The notes under the pieces: model-generated
Told to the model about the DNA's origin: nothing
Databases searched by the model: none
The model's input: only the letters and a program-made list of their open reading frames with translations
Translations under genes and position numbers: made by a program
NCBI RefSeq assembly: GCF_001297775.1
Contig: NZ_LIFX01000012.1
Location: 43,706 to 107,705, forward strand
DNA: 64,000 nt
Reading direction: 5' to 3'
From: Trabulsiella odontotermitis
GTDB taxonomy: Bacteria > Pseudomonadota > Gammaproteobacteria > Enterobacterales > Enterobacteriaceae
Part shown: in pieces, positions 40,337-49,508 of the stretch
Layout: each line of letters begins with the position of its first letter
Position numbering within the stretch: the first letter of the stretch is position 1

Positions 40337-41656
40337 ATGACCCATCAGTTAAAATCACGCGACATCATCGCCCTGGGCTTTATGACCTTTGCGTTGTTTG
40401 TTGGCGCTGGCAACATTATTTTCCCTCCTATGGTGGGTTTGCAGGCAGGCGAACACGTCTGGATGGCGGCAATCGGCTTCCTGATTACGGCAGTGGGTCT
40501 GCCGGTACTGACGGTAGTCGCGCTGGCGAAAGTCGGCGGTGGTGTGGACAGCCTCAGCACGCCGATTGGTAAAGTGGCGGGTGTGCTGCTGGCGACCGTT
40601 TGCTATCTGGCTGTCGGCCCGCTGTTCGCCACACCGCGTACGGCGACGGTCTCCTTTGAAGTGGGGATTGCGCCGCTGACCGGCGATGGCACGATGCCGC
40701 TGTTCATCTACAGTCTGGTCTATTTTGCGCTGGTGATCCTCGTGTCGCTCTATCCTGGCAAGCTGCTGGATACCGTCGGCAACTTCCTGGCGCCGCTGAA
40801 GATTATCGCGCTGCTGATCCTCTCCATTGCCGCTATCGTCTGGCCTGCCGGGCCGATCAGCCACGCGCTGGAAGCCTACCAGACCGCGCCGTTCTCCAAC
40901 GGTTTTGTGAATGGTTATCTGACGATGGATACGCTGGGGGCGATGGTCTTCGGTATCGTTATTGTTAACGCCGCCCGTTCGCGCGGTGTCACGGAAGCGC
41001 GTCTGCTGACCCGCTACACCATCTGGGCCGGTCTGATGGCCGGTGCCGGTCTGACGCTGCTTTACCTGGCGCTGTTCCGTCTCGGCTCTGACAGCTCGCT
41101 GCTGGTTGATCAGTCCGCCAACGGTGCCGCCATTCTGCATGCGTATGTTCAGCACACCTTCGGTGGCGCGGGTAGCTTCCTGTTAGCGGCGCTGATTTTC
41201 ATCGCCTGTATGGTCACCGCCGTGGGCCTGACCTGTGCTTGTGCAGAGTTCTTTTCACAGTATCTGCCGTTCTCCTACCGCACGCTGGTGCTGGTGCTGG
41301 GTGTGTTCTCGATGGCGGTGTCCAACCTGGGCCTGAGTCATTTGATTCAGATTTCCATTCCGGTGCTGACGGCCATTTATCCGCCGTGCATTGCGCTGGT
41401 GGTCCTGAGCTTCACCCGCAACTGGTGGCACGGCACCACCCGCGTGATTGCGCCGCCGATGTTTATCAGCCTGATTTTTGGTATCCTTGACGGCGTTAAG
41501 GCGTCTGCCTTTGCGGATATGCTGCCGGGCTGGACCGCGCGTCTGCCGCTGGCGGAGCAGGGGCTTGCCTGGTTGATGCCGACGATGGTGATGGTCGTGC
41601 TGGCCGTTATCTGGGATCGCGCCGCTGGCCGTCAGGTAACGTCGAACGCCCACTGA
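40337..41656 (+). CDS. brnQ: Branched-chain amino acid:cation symporter BrnQ
   Basis: 439 residues from ATG 40337 ([16 protein letters not shown]), as in E. coli. It has about 12 membrane helices and the conserved [21 protein letters not shown] start of LIVCS-family transporters. It imports leucine, isoleucine and valine with Na+ or H+. A terminator separates it from proY. Confidence 0.97.
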   Translation: MTHQLKSRDIIALGFMTFALFVGAGNIIFPPMVGLQAGEHVWMAAIGFLITAVGLPVLTVVALAKVGGGVDSLSTPIGKVAGVLLATVCYLAVGPLFATPRTATVSFEVGIAPLTGDGTMPLFIYSLVYFALVILVSLYPGKLLDTVGNFLAPLKIIALLILSIAAIVWPAGPISHALEAYQTAPFSNGFVNGYLTMDTLGAMVFGIVIVNAARSRGVTEARLLTRYTIWAGLMAGAGLTLLYLALFRLGSDSSLLVDQSANGAAILHAYVQHTFGGAGSFLLAALIFIACMVTAVGLTCACAEFFSQYLPFSYRTLVLVLGVFSMAVSNLGLSHLIQISIPVLTAIYPPCIALVVLSFTRNWWHGTTRVIAPPMFISLIFGILDGVKASAFADMLPGWTARLPLAEQGLAWLMPTMVMVVLAVIWDRAAGRQVTSNAH

Positions 41657-41678
41657 TCCGGCGCAGACAGAGTTAATG

Positions 41679-41715
41679 AACCACGGAGAGTCAAACTCCG
41701 TGGTTTTTGTTTTTG
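41679..41715 (+). terminator. Terminator between brnQ and proY
   Basis: AACCACGGAG (41679-41688) and CTCCGTGGTT (41696-41705) form a perfect 10-bp stem, followed by TTTGTTTTTG. Confidence 0.92.
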
Positions 41716-41744
41716 ATAATTTGGCATTTTTGGCAGTGGAGTCG

Positions 41745-43118
41745 ATGGAAAGTACAAATAAGCTAAAACGCGGGTTGAGCACGCGCCACATTCGCTTCAT
41801 GGCGCTCGGATCCGCGATTGGTACGGGGCTTTTTTATGGTTCGGCTGACGCCATCAAAATGGCCGGTCCGAGCGTGCTGCTGGCGTATATCATTGGCGGT
41901 GTCGCCGCTTACATCATCATGCGTGCGCTGGGCGAAATGTCGGTGCACAATCCTTCCGCCAGTTCTTTTTCGCGCTATGCACAGGAAAACCTCGGCCCGC
42001 TTGCCGGGTACATCACCGGCTGGACCTACTGTTTCGAAATTCTGATCGTGGCGATCGCGGACGTCACCGCCTTCGGCATCTATATGGGCGTCTGGTTCCC
42101 GGCTGTACCGCACTGGATCTGGGTGCTGAGCGTGGTGCTGATCATCTGCGCGATCAACCTGATGAGCGTGAAGGTATTCGGCGAGCTGGAATTCTGGTTC
42201 TCCTTCTTTAAAGTCGCCACCATTATCATCATGATTGTCGCCGGTTTCGGTATCATCATCTGGGGTATCGGCAACGGCGGGCAGCCTACCGGTATTCACA
42301 ATCTCTGGAGCAACGGCGGCTTCTTCAGCAACGGCTGGCTGGGAATGGTGATGTCGCTGCAAATGGTGATGTTCGCCTACGGCGGGATTGAGATCATCGG
42401 TATTACTGCCGGTGAAGCGAAAGATCCGGAGAAGTCGATTCCGCGAGCAATTAACTCAGTGCCGATGCGTATTCTGGTGTTTTATGTCGGCACGCTGTTT
42501 GTGATCATGTCGATTTACCCCTGGAATCAGGTGGGCACCAACGGCAGTCCGTTCGTGCTGACCTTCCAGCACATGGGCATTACGTTCGCGGCCAGCATTC
42601 TCAACTTTGTGGTGCTGACGGCGTCGCTCTCCGCCATTAACAGTGATGTGTTTGGCGTCGGTCGTATGCTGCACGGCATGGCGGAACAGGGCAGCGCGCC
42701 GAAGGTATTTGCCAAAACCTCGCGCCGTGGCATTCCGTGGGTGACGGTACTGGTGATGACCCTTGCGCTGCTCTCCGCGGTATATCTCAACTACATCATG
42801 CCGGAGAACGTGTTCCTGGTTATCGCTTCGCTGGCGACCTTTGCCACCGTCTGGGTGTGGATCATGATCCTGCTGTCGCAAATCGCTTTCCGTCGTCGTC
42901 TGCCGCCGGAAGAGGTAAAAGCGCTGAAATTCAAAGTGCCGGGCGGCGTTGCGACCACCGTGGTTGGCCTGCTGTTCCTGGTCTTTATTATCGCGCTGAT
43001 TGGCTATCACCCGGATACCCGCATTTCGCTGTACGTCGGCTTCGCGTGGATTGTCCTGCTGCTGATTGGCTGGGGCGTTAAAGCGCGTCGTCAGCGTCAG
43101 CTCGCAGAAAATCACTGA
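41745..43118 (+). CDS. proY: APC-family amino acid permease ProY
   Basis: 457 residues from ATG 41745 ([22 protein letters not shown]). The longer frame to 41676 passes through the brnQ terminator, so it is rejected. Twelve membrane helices and the consensus [13 protein letters not shown] identify the amino acid-polyamine-cation superfamily. E. coli ProY is a cryptic proline-specific transporter; the substrate is family-based. Confidence 0.94.
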   Translation: MESTNKLKRGLSTRHIRFMALGSAIGTGLFYGSADAIKMAGPSVLLAYIIGGVAAYIIMRALGEMSVHNPSASSFSRYAQENLGPLAGYITGWTYCFEILIVAIADVTAFGIYMGVWFPAVPHWIWVLSVVLIICAINLMSVKVFGELEFWFSFFKVATIIIMIVAGFGIIIWGIGNGGQPTGIHNLWSNGGFFSNGWLGMVMSLQMVMFAYGGIEIIGITAGEAKDPEKSIPRAINSVPMRILVFYVGTLFVIMSIYPWNQVGTNGSPFVLTFQHMGITFAASILNFVVLTASLSAINSDVFGVGRMLHGMAEQGSAPKVFAKTSRRGIPWVTVLVMTLALLSAVYLNYIMPENVFLVIASLATFATVWVWIMILLSQIAFRRRLPPEEVKALKFKVPGGVATTVVGLLFLVFIIALIGYHPDTRISLYVGFAWIVLLLIGWGVKARRQRQLAENH

Positions 43119-43125
43119 TTTTTAT

Positions 43126-43158
43126 CGCCCCTTTCTCAAACGGGAAAGGGGCGAATTT
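43126..43158 (+). terminator. Terminator of proY
   Basis: CGCCCCTTTC (43126-43135) and GAAAGGGGCG (43144-43153) form a perfect 10-bp stem, followed by AATTTCT. Confidence 0.85.
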
Positions 43159-43180
43159 CTCCTCCCCCGGGCTCCTCCCC
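43158..43180 (-). promoter_or_regulatory. Two tandem MalT boxes upstream of malZ
   Basis: TCTCCTCCCC (43158-43167) and GCTCCTCCCC (43171-43180) are reverse complements of the MalT core GGGGAGGAG. They repeat directly at 13-base spacing, about 80-100 bases before malZ. MalT is the maltotriose-dependent activator of this gene in E. coli. Confidence 0.75.
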
Positions 43181-43260
43181 CCAATAAACCGCTTAATGAT
43201 GAGTTATCCTCTCCACTGCTATGGCATGGTGAAAGTATTTTGTAATGAGGGGATCTGACG

Positions 43261-45045
43261 ATGTTGAAGGCCTGGCATCTTCCTGTTGCGCCGTTTGTGA
43301 AAGCGCACCAGGATCGGCTGTCGATTACGCTGTGGCTGCGTGGTGACAATCTTCCGACACGGATAACGTTGCGTGCTGAACAGGATAACGAAGAACTGAC
43401 GCTGCCGATGCACCGCCTGCGGCGCTCACCGCACAATGGCGTGGTGGCCTGGCGAGGGGAAATCGATCTCACTCAGGGGCAGCCCCGTCGCCGCTATAGC
43501 TTTAAACTGCTGTGGAATAACCGTCAGTTGTGGTTTTCGCCGCAGGGTTTCAGCCGCTTTCCACCTGCGAAGCTTGAACAGTTTGCCATCGATCTCCCTG
43601 ATTACGGCCCACAATGGGTGGCTGAACAGGTCTTTTATCAAATTTTCCCCGACCGTTTTGCCCGCAGCCAGTCACGCCAGCACGTGCGGGATGCTACGCT
43701 GCGCGACTGGGATGCGCCGCTCACTGCTGAGGGCGCCGGGTCGACGTTTTATGGCGGCGATCTCGACGGCATCAGCGAAAAACTGCCTTACCTGAAAACG
43801 CTGGGCGTCACCGCGCTTTATCTGAATCCGGTTTTCACCGCGCCGAGCGTGCATAAATACGACACGAAAGATTATCGCCACGTCGATCCGCAGTTTGGCG
43901 GCGATGAGGCGCTGCTGCGCCTGCGGCACAATACGCGACAGGAAGGTATGCGGCTGATCCTCGACGGCGTTTTTAACCACAGCGGCGAGTCGCACCCCTG
44001 GTTCGACCGGCATCAGCACACCGACAGCGGGGCGTGTCACCAGCCGGACTCCCGCTGGCGCGACTGGTACAGTTTCTCCGACGAGGGCCGCGCGCTGGAC
44101 TGGATGGGCCATCCGACCCTGCCGAAGCTGGACTATCGCTCGCCGACGCTGGCGGAGGAGATCTACGGTGGCGAAGACAGCATTGTTCGTCACTGGCTGA
44201 GAGAACCGTGGCAGATGGACGGCTGGCGTCTTGATGTGGTGCACATGCTGGGCGAATCCGGCGGTGCGAAAAACAATTTGCAACATGTTGCGGGGATCAC
44301 CCGCGCGGCCAAAGAAGCGCAACCGGACGCTTATGTGTTCGGCGAGCATTTTGGTGATGCCCGCCAGTGGTTGCAGGCCGACGTGGAAGACGCAGCCATG
44401 AACTATCGCGGTTTTACGTTTCCGCTATGGGGTTTTCTCGCCAATACCGATATCTCTTACGATCCGCAGCAACTCGACGCCCAGACCTGCATCGCGTGGA
44501 TGGAAAACTATCGCGCCGGGTTATCTCATCAGCAGCAGTTGCGGATGTTTAACCAGCTCGACAGTCATGACACGTCGCGCTTCAAAACGCTGCTCGGCAA
44601 GGACGTGGCGCGGTTGCCACTGGCAGTGGTCTGGCTGTTTACCTGGCCTGGCGTTCCCTGCATTTACTATGGTGATGAAGTCGGGCTGGACGGCAGCAAC
44701 GATCCGTTCTGCCGCAAGCCGTTTCCGTGGGAAAAGCGTCAACAGGACGGGAACCTGCTGGCGCTTTATCAGCGCATGGCGAAACTGCGTAAGAGCAGTA
44801 AACCGTTGCGCGATGGTGGCTGCCATGTGGTGTATGCCGAAGACAACGTGGTGGTATTCCTGCGCGTCTGGCAGCAGCAGCGCGTGCTGGTTGCGATCAA
44901 CCGCGGCGATGCCTGTGAAGTCGTGCTGGAGAAAACGCCGCTGATGGTGGTCAACGCGTGGCAAAACCGCGAAGGAAAAGGCGTTATCCACGACAATATC
45001 CTGACGCTGCCGTCGATTTCCGCCACGGTGTGGAGCGGCAGTTAA
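43261..45045 (+). CDS. malZ: Maltodextrin glucosidase
   Basis: 594 residues, slightly shorter than the roughly 605 of E. coli MalZ. It is a cytosolic GH13 enzyme that removes glucose from the reducing end of maltodextrins. An N-terminal beta domain precedes the barrel. Catalytic motifs are [11 protein letters not shown] (nucleophile Asp), FGEHFGD (acid Glu) and [11 protein letters not shown] (third Asp). It overlaps the convergent LysR gene by four bases at the stop. Confidence 0.96.
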   Translation: MLKAWHLPVAPFVKAHQDRLSITLWLRGDNLPTRITLRAEQDNEELTLPMHRLRRSPHNGVVAWRGEIDLTQGQPRRRYSFKLLWNNRQLWFSPQGFSRFPPAKLEQFAIDLPDYGPQWVAEQVFYQIFPDRFARSQSRQHVRDATLRDWDAPLTAEGAGSTFYGGDLDGISEKLPYLKTLGVTALYLNPVFTAPSVHKYDTKDYRHVDPQFGGDEALLRLRHNTRQEGMRLILDGVFNHSGESHPWFDRHQHTDSGACHQPDSRWRDWYSFSDEGRALDWMGHPTLPKLDYRSPTLAEEIYGGEDSIVRHWLREPWQMDGWRLDVVHMLGESGGAKNNLQHVAGITRAAKEAQPDAYVFGEHFGDARQWLQADVEDAAMNYRGFTFPLWGFLANTDISYDPQQLDAQTCIAWMENYRAGLSHQQQLRMFNQLDSHDTSRFKTLLGKDVARLPLAVVWLFTWPGVPCIYYGDEVGLDGSNDPFCRKPFPWEKRQQDGNLLALYQRMAKLRKSSKPLRDGGCHVVYAEDNVVVFLRVWQQQRVLVAINRGDACEVVLEKTPLMVVNAWQNREGKGVIHDNILTLPSISATVWSGS

Positions 45046-45944
45046 GCGTAGAGTTCGCTGAGTGTATCGCCGTTTAATAACGCGTCGAGCCACCAGCGTT
45101 GCGCCAGTCCATCCGTTTGATTGCGCCAGGCCATATAGGCGACATCTTTTTCACGAAAGGAGAGCACGTTCTTTTCCACCAGCTCACCTTTTTCCAGCCA
45201 TGGGCGGGCGATATGGCGCGGTAAAAAACCGCAGCCCAGTCCAGCCCGTAACAGCGTCACTTTGCTGTGGAAATCATCGACGCGGATTTGAGGCTGTTCG
45301 TCCATCAGGTTGGTATTGATGGGACGACAACTGCGGGCGCTGTCGCTGATGATCACCGCCCGATGCAAACACAGTTGTTCGTTGGTTAATGGTGATGACA
45401 GGGACGCCAGCGGATGACCCGGGGCGACTACAAACACATTATCCAGTGTTCCAAGCATCTTGTAGGACCAGGCGGCGGAGGTCGGCGGTTCGTTGATGGC
45501 GCCAAGAATGATGTCGGCGCCATGATGGGTCAGCGACTCCCAGGCTCCCGCCAGGGTGTGGTGTGTAATGTTTAGCCGTGTCTGCATGTTGAGGGCATAA
45601 AAGGCGTCGATCACCGGTAGCAACGAATCAAAGGGGAAGGAGGCATCAAGCGCAATCGCCAGCTCTTTTTCCCAACCAGCGTTGAGCTGTATCGCCTGTT
45701 TTTCCAGATCTTTCGCCGCTGACAGCAACAGCCGTCCTTTTTCCAGTACCATTCGCCCGGTATCGGTAAATTTTGCCCGGTGACCAGAACGATCGAGCAG
45801 GGTAATGTTTAAGTCGCTCTCCATTTTTTGAATCATGTAACTTAGCGCAGCAGGCGTTTTAAACAGGGACTCAGCCGCTGTGGCGAAGGTTCCATGTTTT
45901 TCCAGTGCATCGAGGATAAGTAGCACATCAAGGTTTATTCGCAT
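45042..45944 (-). CDS. LysR-family regulator, YhaJ-like
   Basis: 300 residues. The N-terminal winged helix ([25 protein letters not shown]) and the [21 protein letters not shown] linker closely resemble E. coli YhaJ. The effector domain follows ([17 protein letters not shown], then [14 protein letters not shown]). It is divergent from a three-gene hydrolase operon starting at 46230, so it probably controls it. The effector is unknown. Its stop overlaps the end of malZ. Confidence 0.9.
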   Translation of the reverse strand: MRINLDVLLILDALEKHGTFATAAESLFKTPAALSYMIQKMESDLNITLLDRSGHRAKFTDTGRMVLEKGRLLLSAAKDLEKQAIQLNAGWEKELAIALDASFPFDSLLPVIDAFYALNMQTRLNITHHTLAGAWESLTHHGADIILGAINEPPTSAAWSYKMLGTLDNVFVVAPGHPLASLSSPLTNEQLCLHRAVIISDSARSCRPINTNLMDEQPQIRVDDFHSKVTLLRAGLGCGFLPRHIARPWLEKGELVEKNVLSFREKDVAYMAWRNQTDGLAQRWWLDALLNGDTLSELYA

Positions 45945-46112
45945 AACGCATCACCGATTATCCAGAACCCGTCATTTTTTACCGAAAGCTGACCATCAAT
46001 GCCAGTGAATAATTTAGAAACCACTGGCGCAATTTTTTGACGTTTTTCCTGAATAATTAATAACTCCTGATTTCTATTGCTAAATAATGCTACCAGATCC
46101 TCAAAGAATTTC

Positions 46113-46129
46113 TTTAATAACTCATTAAA
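46113..46129 (+). promoter_or_regulatory. LysR-type operator candidate over the -35 region
   Basis: TTTAAT-AACTC-ATTAAA is a perfect 6-5-6 dyad. A TATACT -10 element lies at 46140-46145, so the dyad covers the -35 position of a promoter reading towards the hydrolase operon. The size fits a LysR recognition box. Confidence 0.5.
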
Positions 46130-46148
46130 AATTTCCCGCTATACTCAA

Positions 46149-46165
46149 GTGACTTTCTCGGTCAC
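46149..46165 (+). promoter_or_regulatory. Second dyad in the LysR-controlled region
   Basis: GTGAC (46149-46153) and GTCAC (46161-46165) form a 5-7-5 dyad just downstream of the TATACT element, near the expected transcription start. It may be an operator or a leader hairpin. Confidence 0.35.
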
Positions 46166-46229
46166 GATAAGCTTGTTCACGGCAGTTACCCATTACGTTA
46201 TTTAATATCTTGATTGTTAAGGTGAAAAT

Positions 46230-46871
46230 ATGTCTATTCGCGAGCTTATCAACCCTGAGAATTCTGCACTTATCTTTATTGACCACCAGCCGCAAATGGC
46301 ATTTGGCGTTGCTAATATTGATCGTCAGACGCTGAAAAATAATACTGTGGCACTGGCGAAGGCCGGTAAAATATTCAATGTGCCGGTCATTTATACTTCA
46401 GTGGAAACAAAAAGCTTCAGCGGCTATATCTGGCCGGAATTGCTGGCGGTGCACCCTGACGTCAAACCGATTGAACGTACTTCAATGAACTCCTGGGAAG
46501 ATGCGGCGTTTGTTAACGCGGTAAAAGCGACCGGGCGGAAAAAATTAGTAATCTCAGCGCTGTGGACCGAGGTCTGCCTGACTTTCCCTGCGCTGATGGC
46601 ACTCGATGCCGGTTATGAAGTGTATGTCGTGACCGATACGTCCGGTGGTACTTCTGTGGATGCGCATGAGCGCGCTATTGACCGCATGGTACAGGCGGGC
46701 GCTGTGCCAGTTACGTGGCAGCAAGTGCTGCTTGAGTACCAGCGTGACTGGTCACGCAAAGAAACCTATGACGCGGTGATGGATCTGGTCCGCGATCACA
46801 GTGGCGCTTACGGTATGGGTGTCGATTATGCCTACACGATGGTGCATGGCGCGCCTGAGCGCAAAGCGTAA
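46230..46871 (+). CDS. YcaC-like cysteine hydrolase (isochorismatase superfamily)
   Basis: 213 residues. The start Asp is D18 in LIFIDHQ and the catalytic Cys is C116 in ALWTEVCLTFPAL, both as in YcaC-like members of the isochorismatase fold. The TDTSGGTSVDAHERAIDRMVQAGAV region is also typical. The substrate is unknown. It is the first gene of a three-gene operon divergent from the LysR regulator. Confidence 0.88.
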   Translation: MSIRELINPENSALIFIDHQPQMAFGVANIDRQTLKNNTVALAKAGKIFNVPVIYTSVETKSFSGYIWPELLAVHPDVKPIERTSMNSWEDAAFVNAVKATGRKKLVISALWTEVCLTFPALMALDAGYEVYVVTDTSGGTSVDAHERAIDRMVQAGAVPVTWQQVLLEYQRDWSRKETYDAVMDLVRDHSGAYGMGVDYAYTMVHGAPERKA

Positions 46872-46924
46872 TGACCCGGCGGGGCGACAGTCCCGCCACT
46901 CACAATAGCAAGGGATCTTTCACT

Positions 46925-47470
46925 ATGTCGCAGAAGAAACACGTCACACTGGTCATCACGCATGCACTGGATCAAGCCCATGCTGAGCAGTACGAACAGT
47001 GGCTGGGCAAAATTATGCCGATTGCGGCGGAATATCCCGGACACCTCGGCGCCAACGTGATTCGCCCTGCTGCAGGGCAGAACTTGTGGAATATTATCAT
47101 CCGCTTCGACACTCTGGAGCACCTTTACGGCTGGACGCAGTCGGAAACCCGCAAGCAACTGGTGGATGAAATTACACCGCTGCTCACCGAGGGTGATCGT
47201 ACCGAAATTCGCACCGAAGCCGCCTTCTGGTTCACGCCACCTGAGCCGAATGTGCGTCGGCCGCCACAGTGGAAACAGTTCCTTATCACATTACTGGTGA
47301 TCTTCCCCAGCACCAACCTGGTGCCATGGCTCACCGGTCTGCTTTTCCCTTCGCTGAAAGGGACCTTGCTGTTGCATTTCATTAACGATGCCTGCGTGGT
47401 GGCGTTGGTTGTCTGGCTGTGGATGCCCATCGTGACCCGCTTGTTTGCCGGATGGCTGAAAAAAGCCTGA
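46925..47470 (+). CDS. Antibiotic biosynthesis monooxygenase-fold protein with two membrane helices
   Basis: 181 residues from ATG 46925 (AAGGGA nine bases before). Residues about 5-95 form an ABM ferredoxin-like domain (HVTLVITHALDQAHAEQYEQWL, LGANVIRP, then the YGWTQSE helix). Residues about 118-170 contain two hydrophobic helices. ABM domains are cofactor-free oxygenases or small-molecule binders; here anchoring puts the domain at the inner membrane. Substrate unknown. It lies between the YcaC-like and amidohydrolase genes. Confidence 0.8.
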   Translation: MSQKKHVTLVITHALDQAHAEQYEQWLGKIMPIAAEYPGHLGANVIRPAAGQNLWNIIIRFDTLEHLYGWTQSETRKQLVDEITPLLTEGDRTEIRTEAAFWFTPPEPNVRRPPQWKQFLITLLVIFPSTNLVPWLTGLLFPSLKGTLLLHFINDACVVALVVWLWMPIVTRLFAGWLKKA

Positions 47471-47490
47471 CCTGAATTCTGGAGATTACT

Positions 47491-49359
47491 ATGTCTCAAA
47501 CTGCCACATTGATCCTGACGCATGGACAGATCCATACCCTTGATCGCGCCACACCGCTGGTGGAAGCGGTGGCCATTGCGAACGGTAAAATTCTCGCCAC
47601 AGGCACGCACGATCAGATGATGACCTGGGCGGCCGGGGGAACGCAGATTGTCGATCTAAAAGGGCATACGGTGATCCCGGGCCTGAATGACTCGCACCTG
47701 CACTTAATCCGCGGCGGGCTGAATTATAACCTTGAGTTGCGCTGGGAAGGCGTGCCCTCACTGGCGGATGCGCTGCGGATGCTTCGTGAGCAGGCTGCCC
47801 GCACGCCGTCGCCGCAGTGGGTGCGCGTGGTGGGCGGCTGGAGCGAATTTCAGTTTGCCGAGCGCCGGATGCCAACCATTGAGGAACTGAATGATGCTGC
47901 GCCAGACACGCCCGTATTTGTGCTGCATCTTTATGATCGGGCGTTGCTCAACCGTGCGGCGCTAAAGGCGGTCGGTTACACCAAAACGACGCCGGATCCG
48001 GCGGGTGGTGAAATCGTGCGTGATGCGAACGGGAATCCGACCGGTATGTTGATCGCGAAACCGAACGCGATGATCCTCTACGCCACGCTGGCGAAAGGGC
48101 CGAAATTGCCACTGGAGTTGCAGATCAACTCCACACGCCAGTTTATGCGCGAACTGAATCGTCTGGGATTAACCAGTGCGATTGATGCGGGTGGTGGTTT
48201 CCAGAACTACCCGGAAGATTACGAAATTATTGAGCAACTGCATACGAACGATCAGATGACGGTTCGCATTGCCTATAACCTGTTTACCCAGCGTCCGAAG
48301 CAGGAACTGGATGATTTTGAGCGCTGGACCGACATGCTTAAACCGGGGCAGGGTACCGATTTCTATCGTGCCAACGGTGCCGGTGAAATGCTGGTCTTTT
48401 CCGCTGCCGATTTTGAAGATTTCCTGCAGCCGCGGCCCGATCTGCCGCAGGGCATGGAAGATGAACTGGAGCGCGTCGTGCGCCACCTTGTTGAGCATCG
48501 CTGGCCGTTTCGTCTCCATGCTACCTATGACGAATCCATCAGCCGCATGCTTGATGTATTTGAAAAGGTAAACCGCGATATTCCGTTCAATGGTCTGCAC
48601 TGGTTCTTCGACCATGCAGAGACCATTTCCGCGCGCAATATCGAGCGCGTCAGGGCGCTGGGCGGCGGTATCGCCGTACAGCATCGCATGGCGTTTCAGG
48701 GCGAATATTTTGTCGATCGCTATGGTAAAGAGGCAGTAAAACACACGCCGCCAGTGGCTAAAATGCTGGAGCTTGGGGTGCCGGTAGGGCTGGGCACCGA
48801 TGCCACCCGAGTCGCGAGTTATAACCCGTGGACTGCGCTCTACTGGCTGGTATCAGGGCGTACCGTCGGCGGAATGGCGATGTACGACGACAATAACCGC
48901 CTGCCGCGCGAAGTGGCGCTGGAACTGTGGACGGCGGGTAGCGCCTGGTTCTCCAGTGAGCAGGGCAAGAAGGGGCGCATTGTGAAAGATCAGCTCGCCG
49001 ATCTGGTGGTGTTGTCGAAGGACTATTTCAGCGTGCCTGAAGAAGAGATCAAAGGCATTGAGTCTGTGCTGACGGTGGTCGATGGCAAAGTCGTTTATGC
49101 CGCAGGGCATTTTAGCCCGCTGTCGCCTCCCGCCATCCCGGTACTGCCGGACTGGTCGCCAGTGGTGAAGGTGCCGGGTCATTATCGCTCAGCACCGCCA
49201 GCCGCGACAAAAGTGGGTGCTGTCGTTCAGATGCATCAGTGTATTGGTAGTTGCGGCGTTCACGGACATCAACACGAGGTCGCCCGGAACTCTGGCATCC
49301 CAGTATCAGACGAACAGGCGTTTTGGGGCGTTCTCGGGTGTTCCTGTTTCGCGTTTTAA
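47491..49359 (+). CDS. YtcJ-like metal-dependent amidohydrolase
   Basis: 622 residues. The HxH metal motif is H69-L-H71 in NDSHLHLIRGG, with further ligand candidates in RLHATYDES, WFFDHAE and GLGTDATRV. This is the YtcJ/AepA branch of the amidohydrolase superfamily. The last 55 or so residues form an unusual Cys/His-rich tail (CIGSCGVHGHQHE, then GCSCFAF) beyond the usual domain end. Substrate unknown. It is the last gene of the operon, followed by a hairpin with a T run. Confidence 0.85.
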   Translation: MSQTATLILTHGQIHTLDRATPLVEAVAIANGKILATGTHDQMMTWAAGGTQIVDLKGHTVIPGLNDSHLHLIRGGLNYNLELRWEGVPSLADALRMLREQAARTPSPQWVRVVGGWSEFQFAERRMPTIEELNDAAPDTPVFVLHLYDRALLNRAALKAVGYTKTTPDPAGGEIVRDANGNPTGMLIAKPNAMILYATLAKGPKLPLELQINSTRQFMRELNRLGLTSAIDAGGGFQNYPEDYEIIEQLHTNDQMTVRIAYNLFTQRPKQELDDFERWTDMLKPGQGTDFYRANGAGEMLVFSAADFEDFLQPRPDLPQGMEDELERVVRHLVEHRWPFRLHATYDESISRMLDVFEKVNRDIPFNGLHWFFDHAETISARNIERVRALGGGIAVQHRMAFQGEYFVDRYGKEAVKHTPPVAKMLELGVPVGLGTDATRVASYNPWTALYWLVSGRTVGGMAMYDDNNRLPREVALELWTAGSAWFSSEQGKKGRIVKDQLADLVVLSKDYFSVPEEEIKGIESVLTVVDGKVVYAAGHFSPLSPPAIPVLPDWSPVVKVPGHYRSAPPAATKVGAVVQMHQCIGSCGVHGHQHEVARNSGIPVSDEQAFWGVLGCSCFAF

Positions 49360-49368
49360 CGTCCTTCC

Positions 49369-49395
49369 CCGGCGGACATCGGTTCGCCGGTTTTT
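49369..49395 (+). terminator. Terminator of the hydrolase operon
   Basis: CCGGCG (49369-49374) pairs with CGCCGG (49385-49390), extended inward by two weaker pairs, and is followed by TTTTT. Confidence 0.7.
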
Positions 49396-49508
49396 CCCTT
49401 GCCTTTGCCGAAATTTTTTCTGATTTTCACCACATTTGCGTGGATATCTCGTGCAAATGATGCATTCTGTGCCACTGTAATGGAACTGCATACAGTGAAG
49501 GTGAAAAC

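Noticed and set aside
41676-41744. Extended proY start
   Set aside because: Runs through the brnQ terminator; family start is at 41745.
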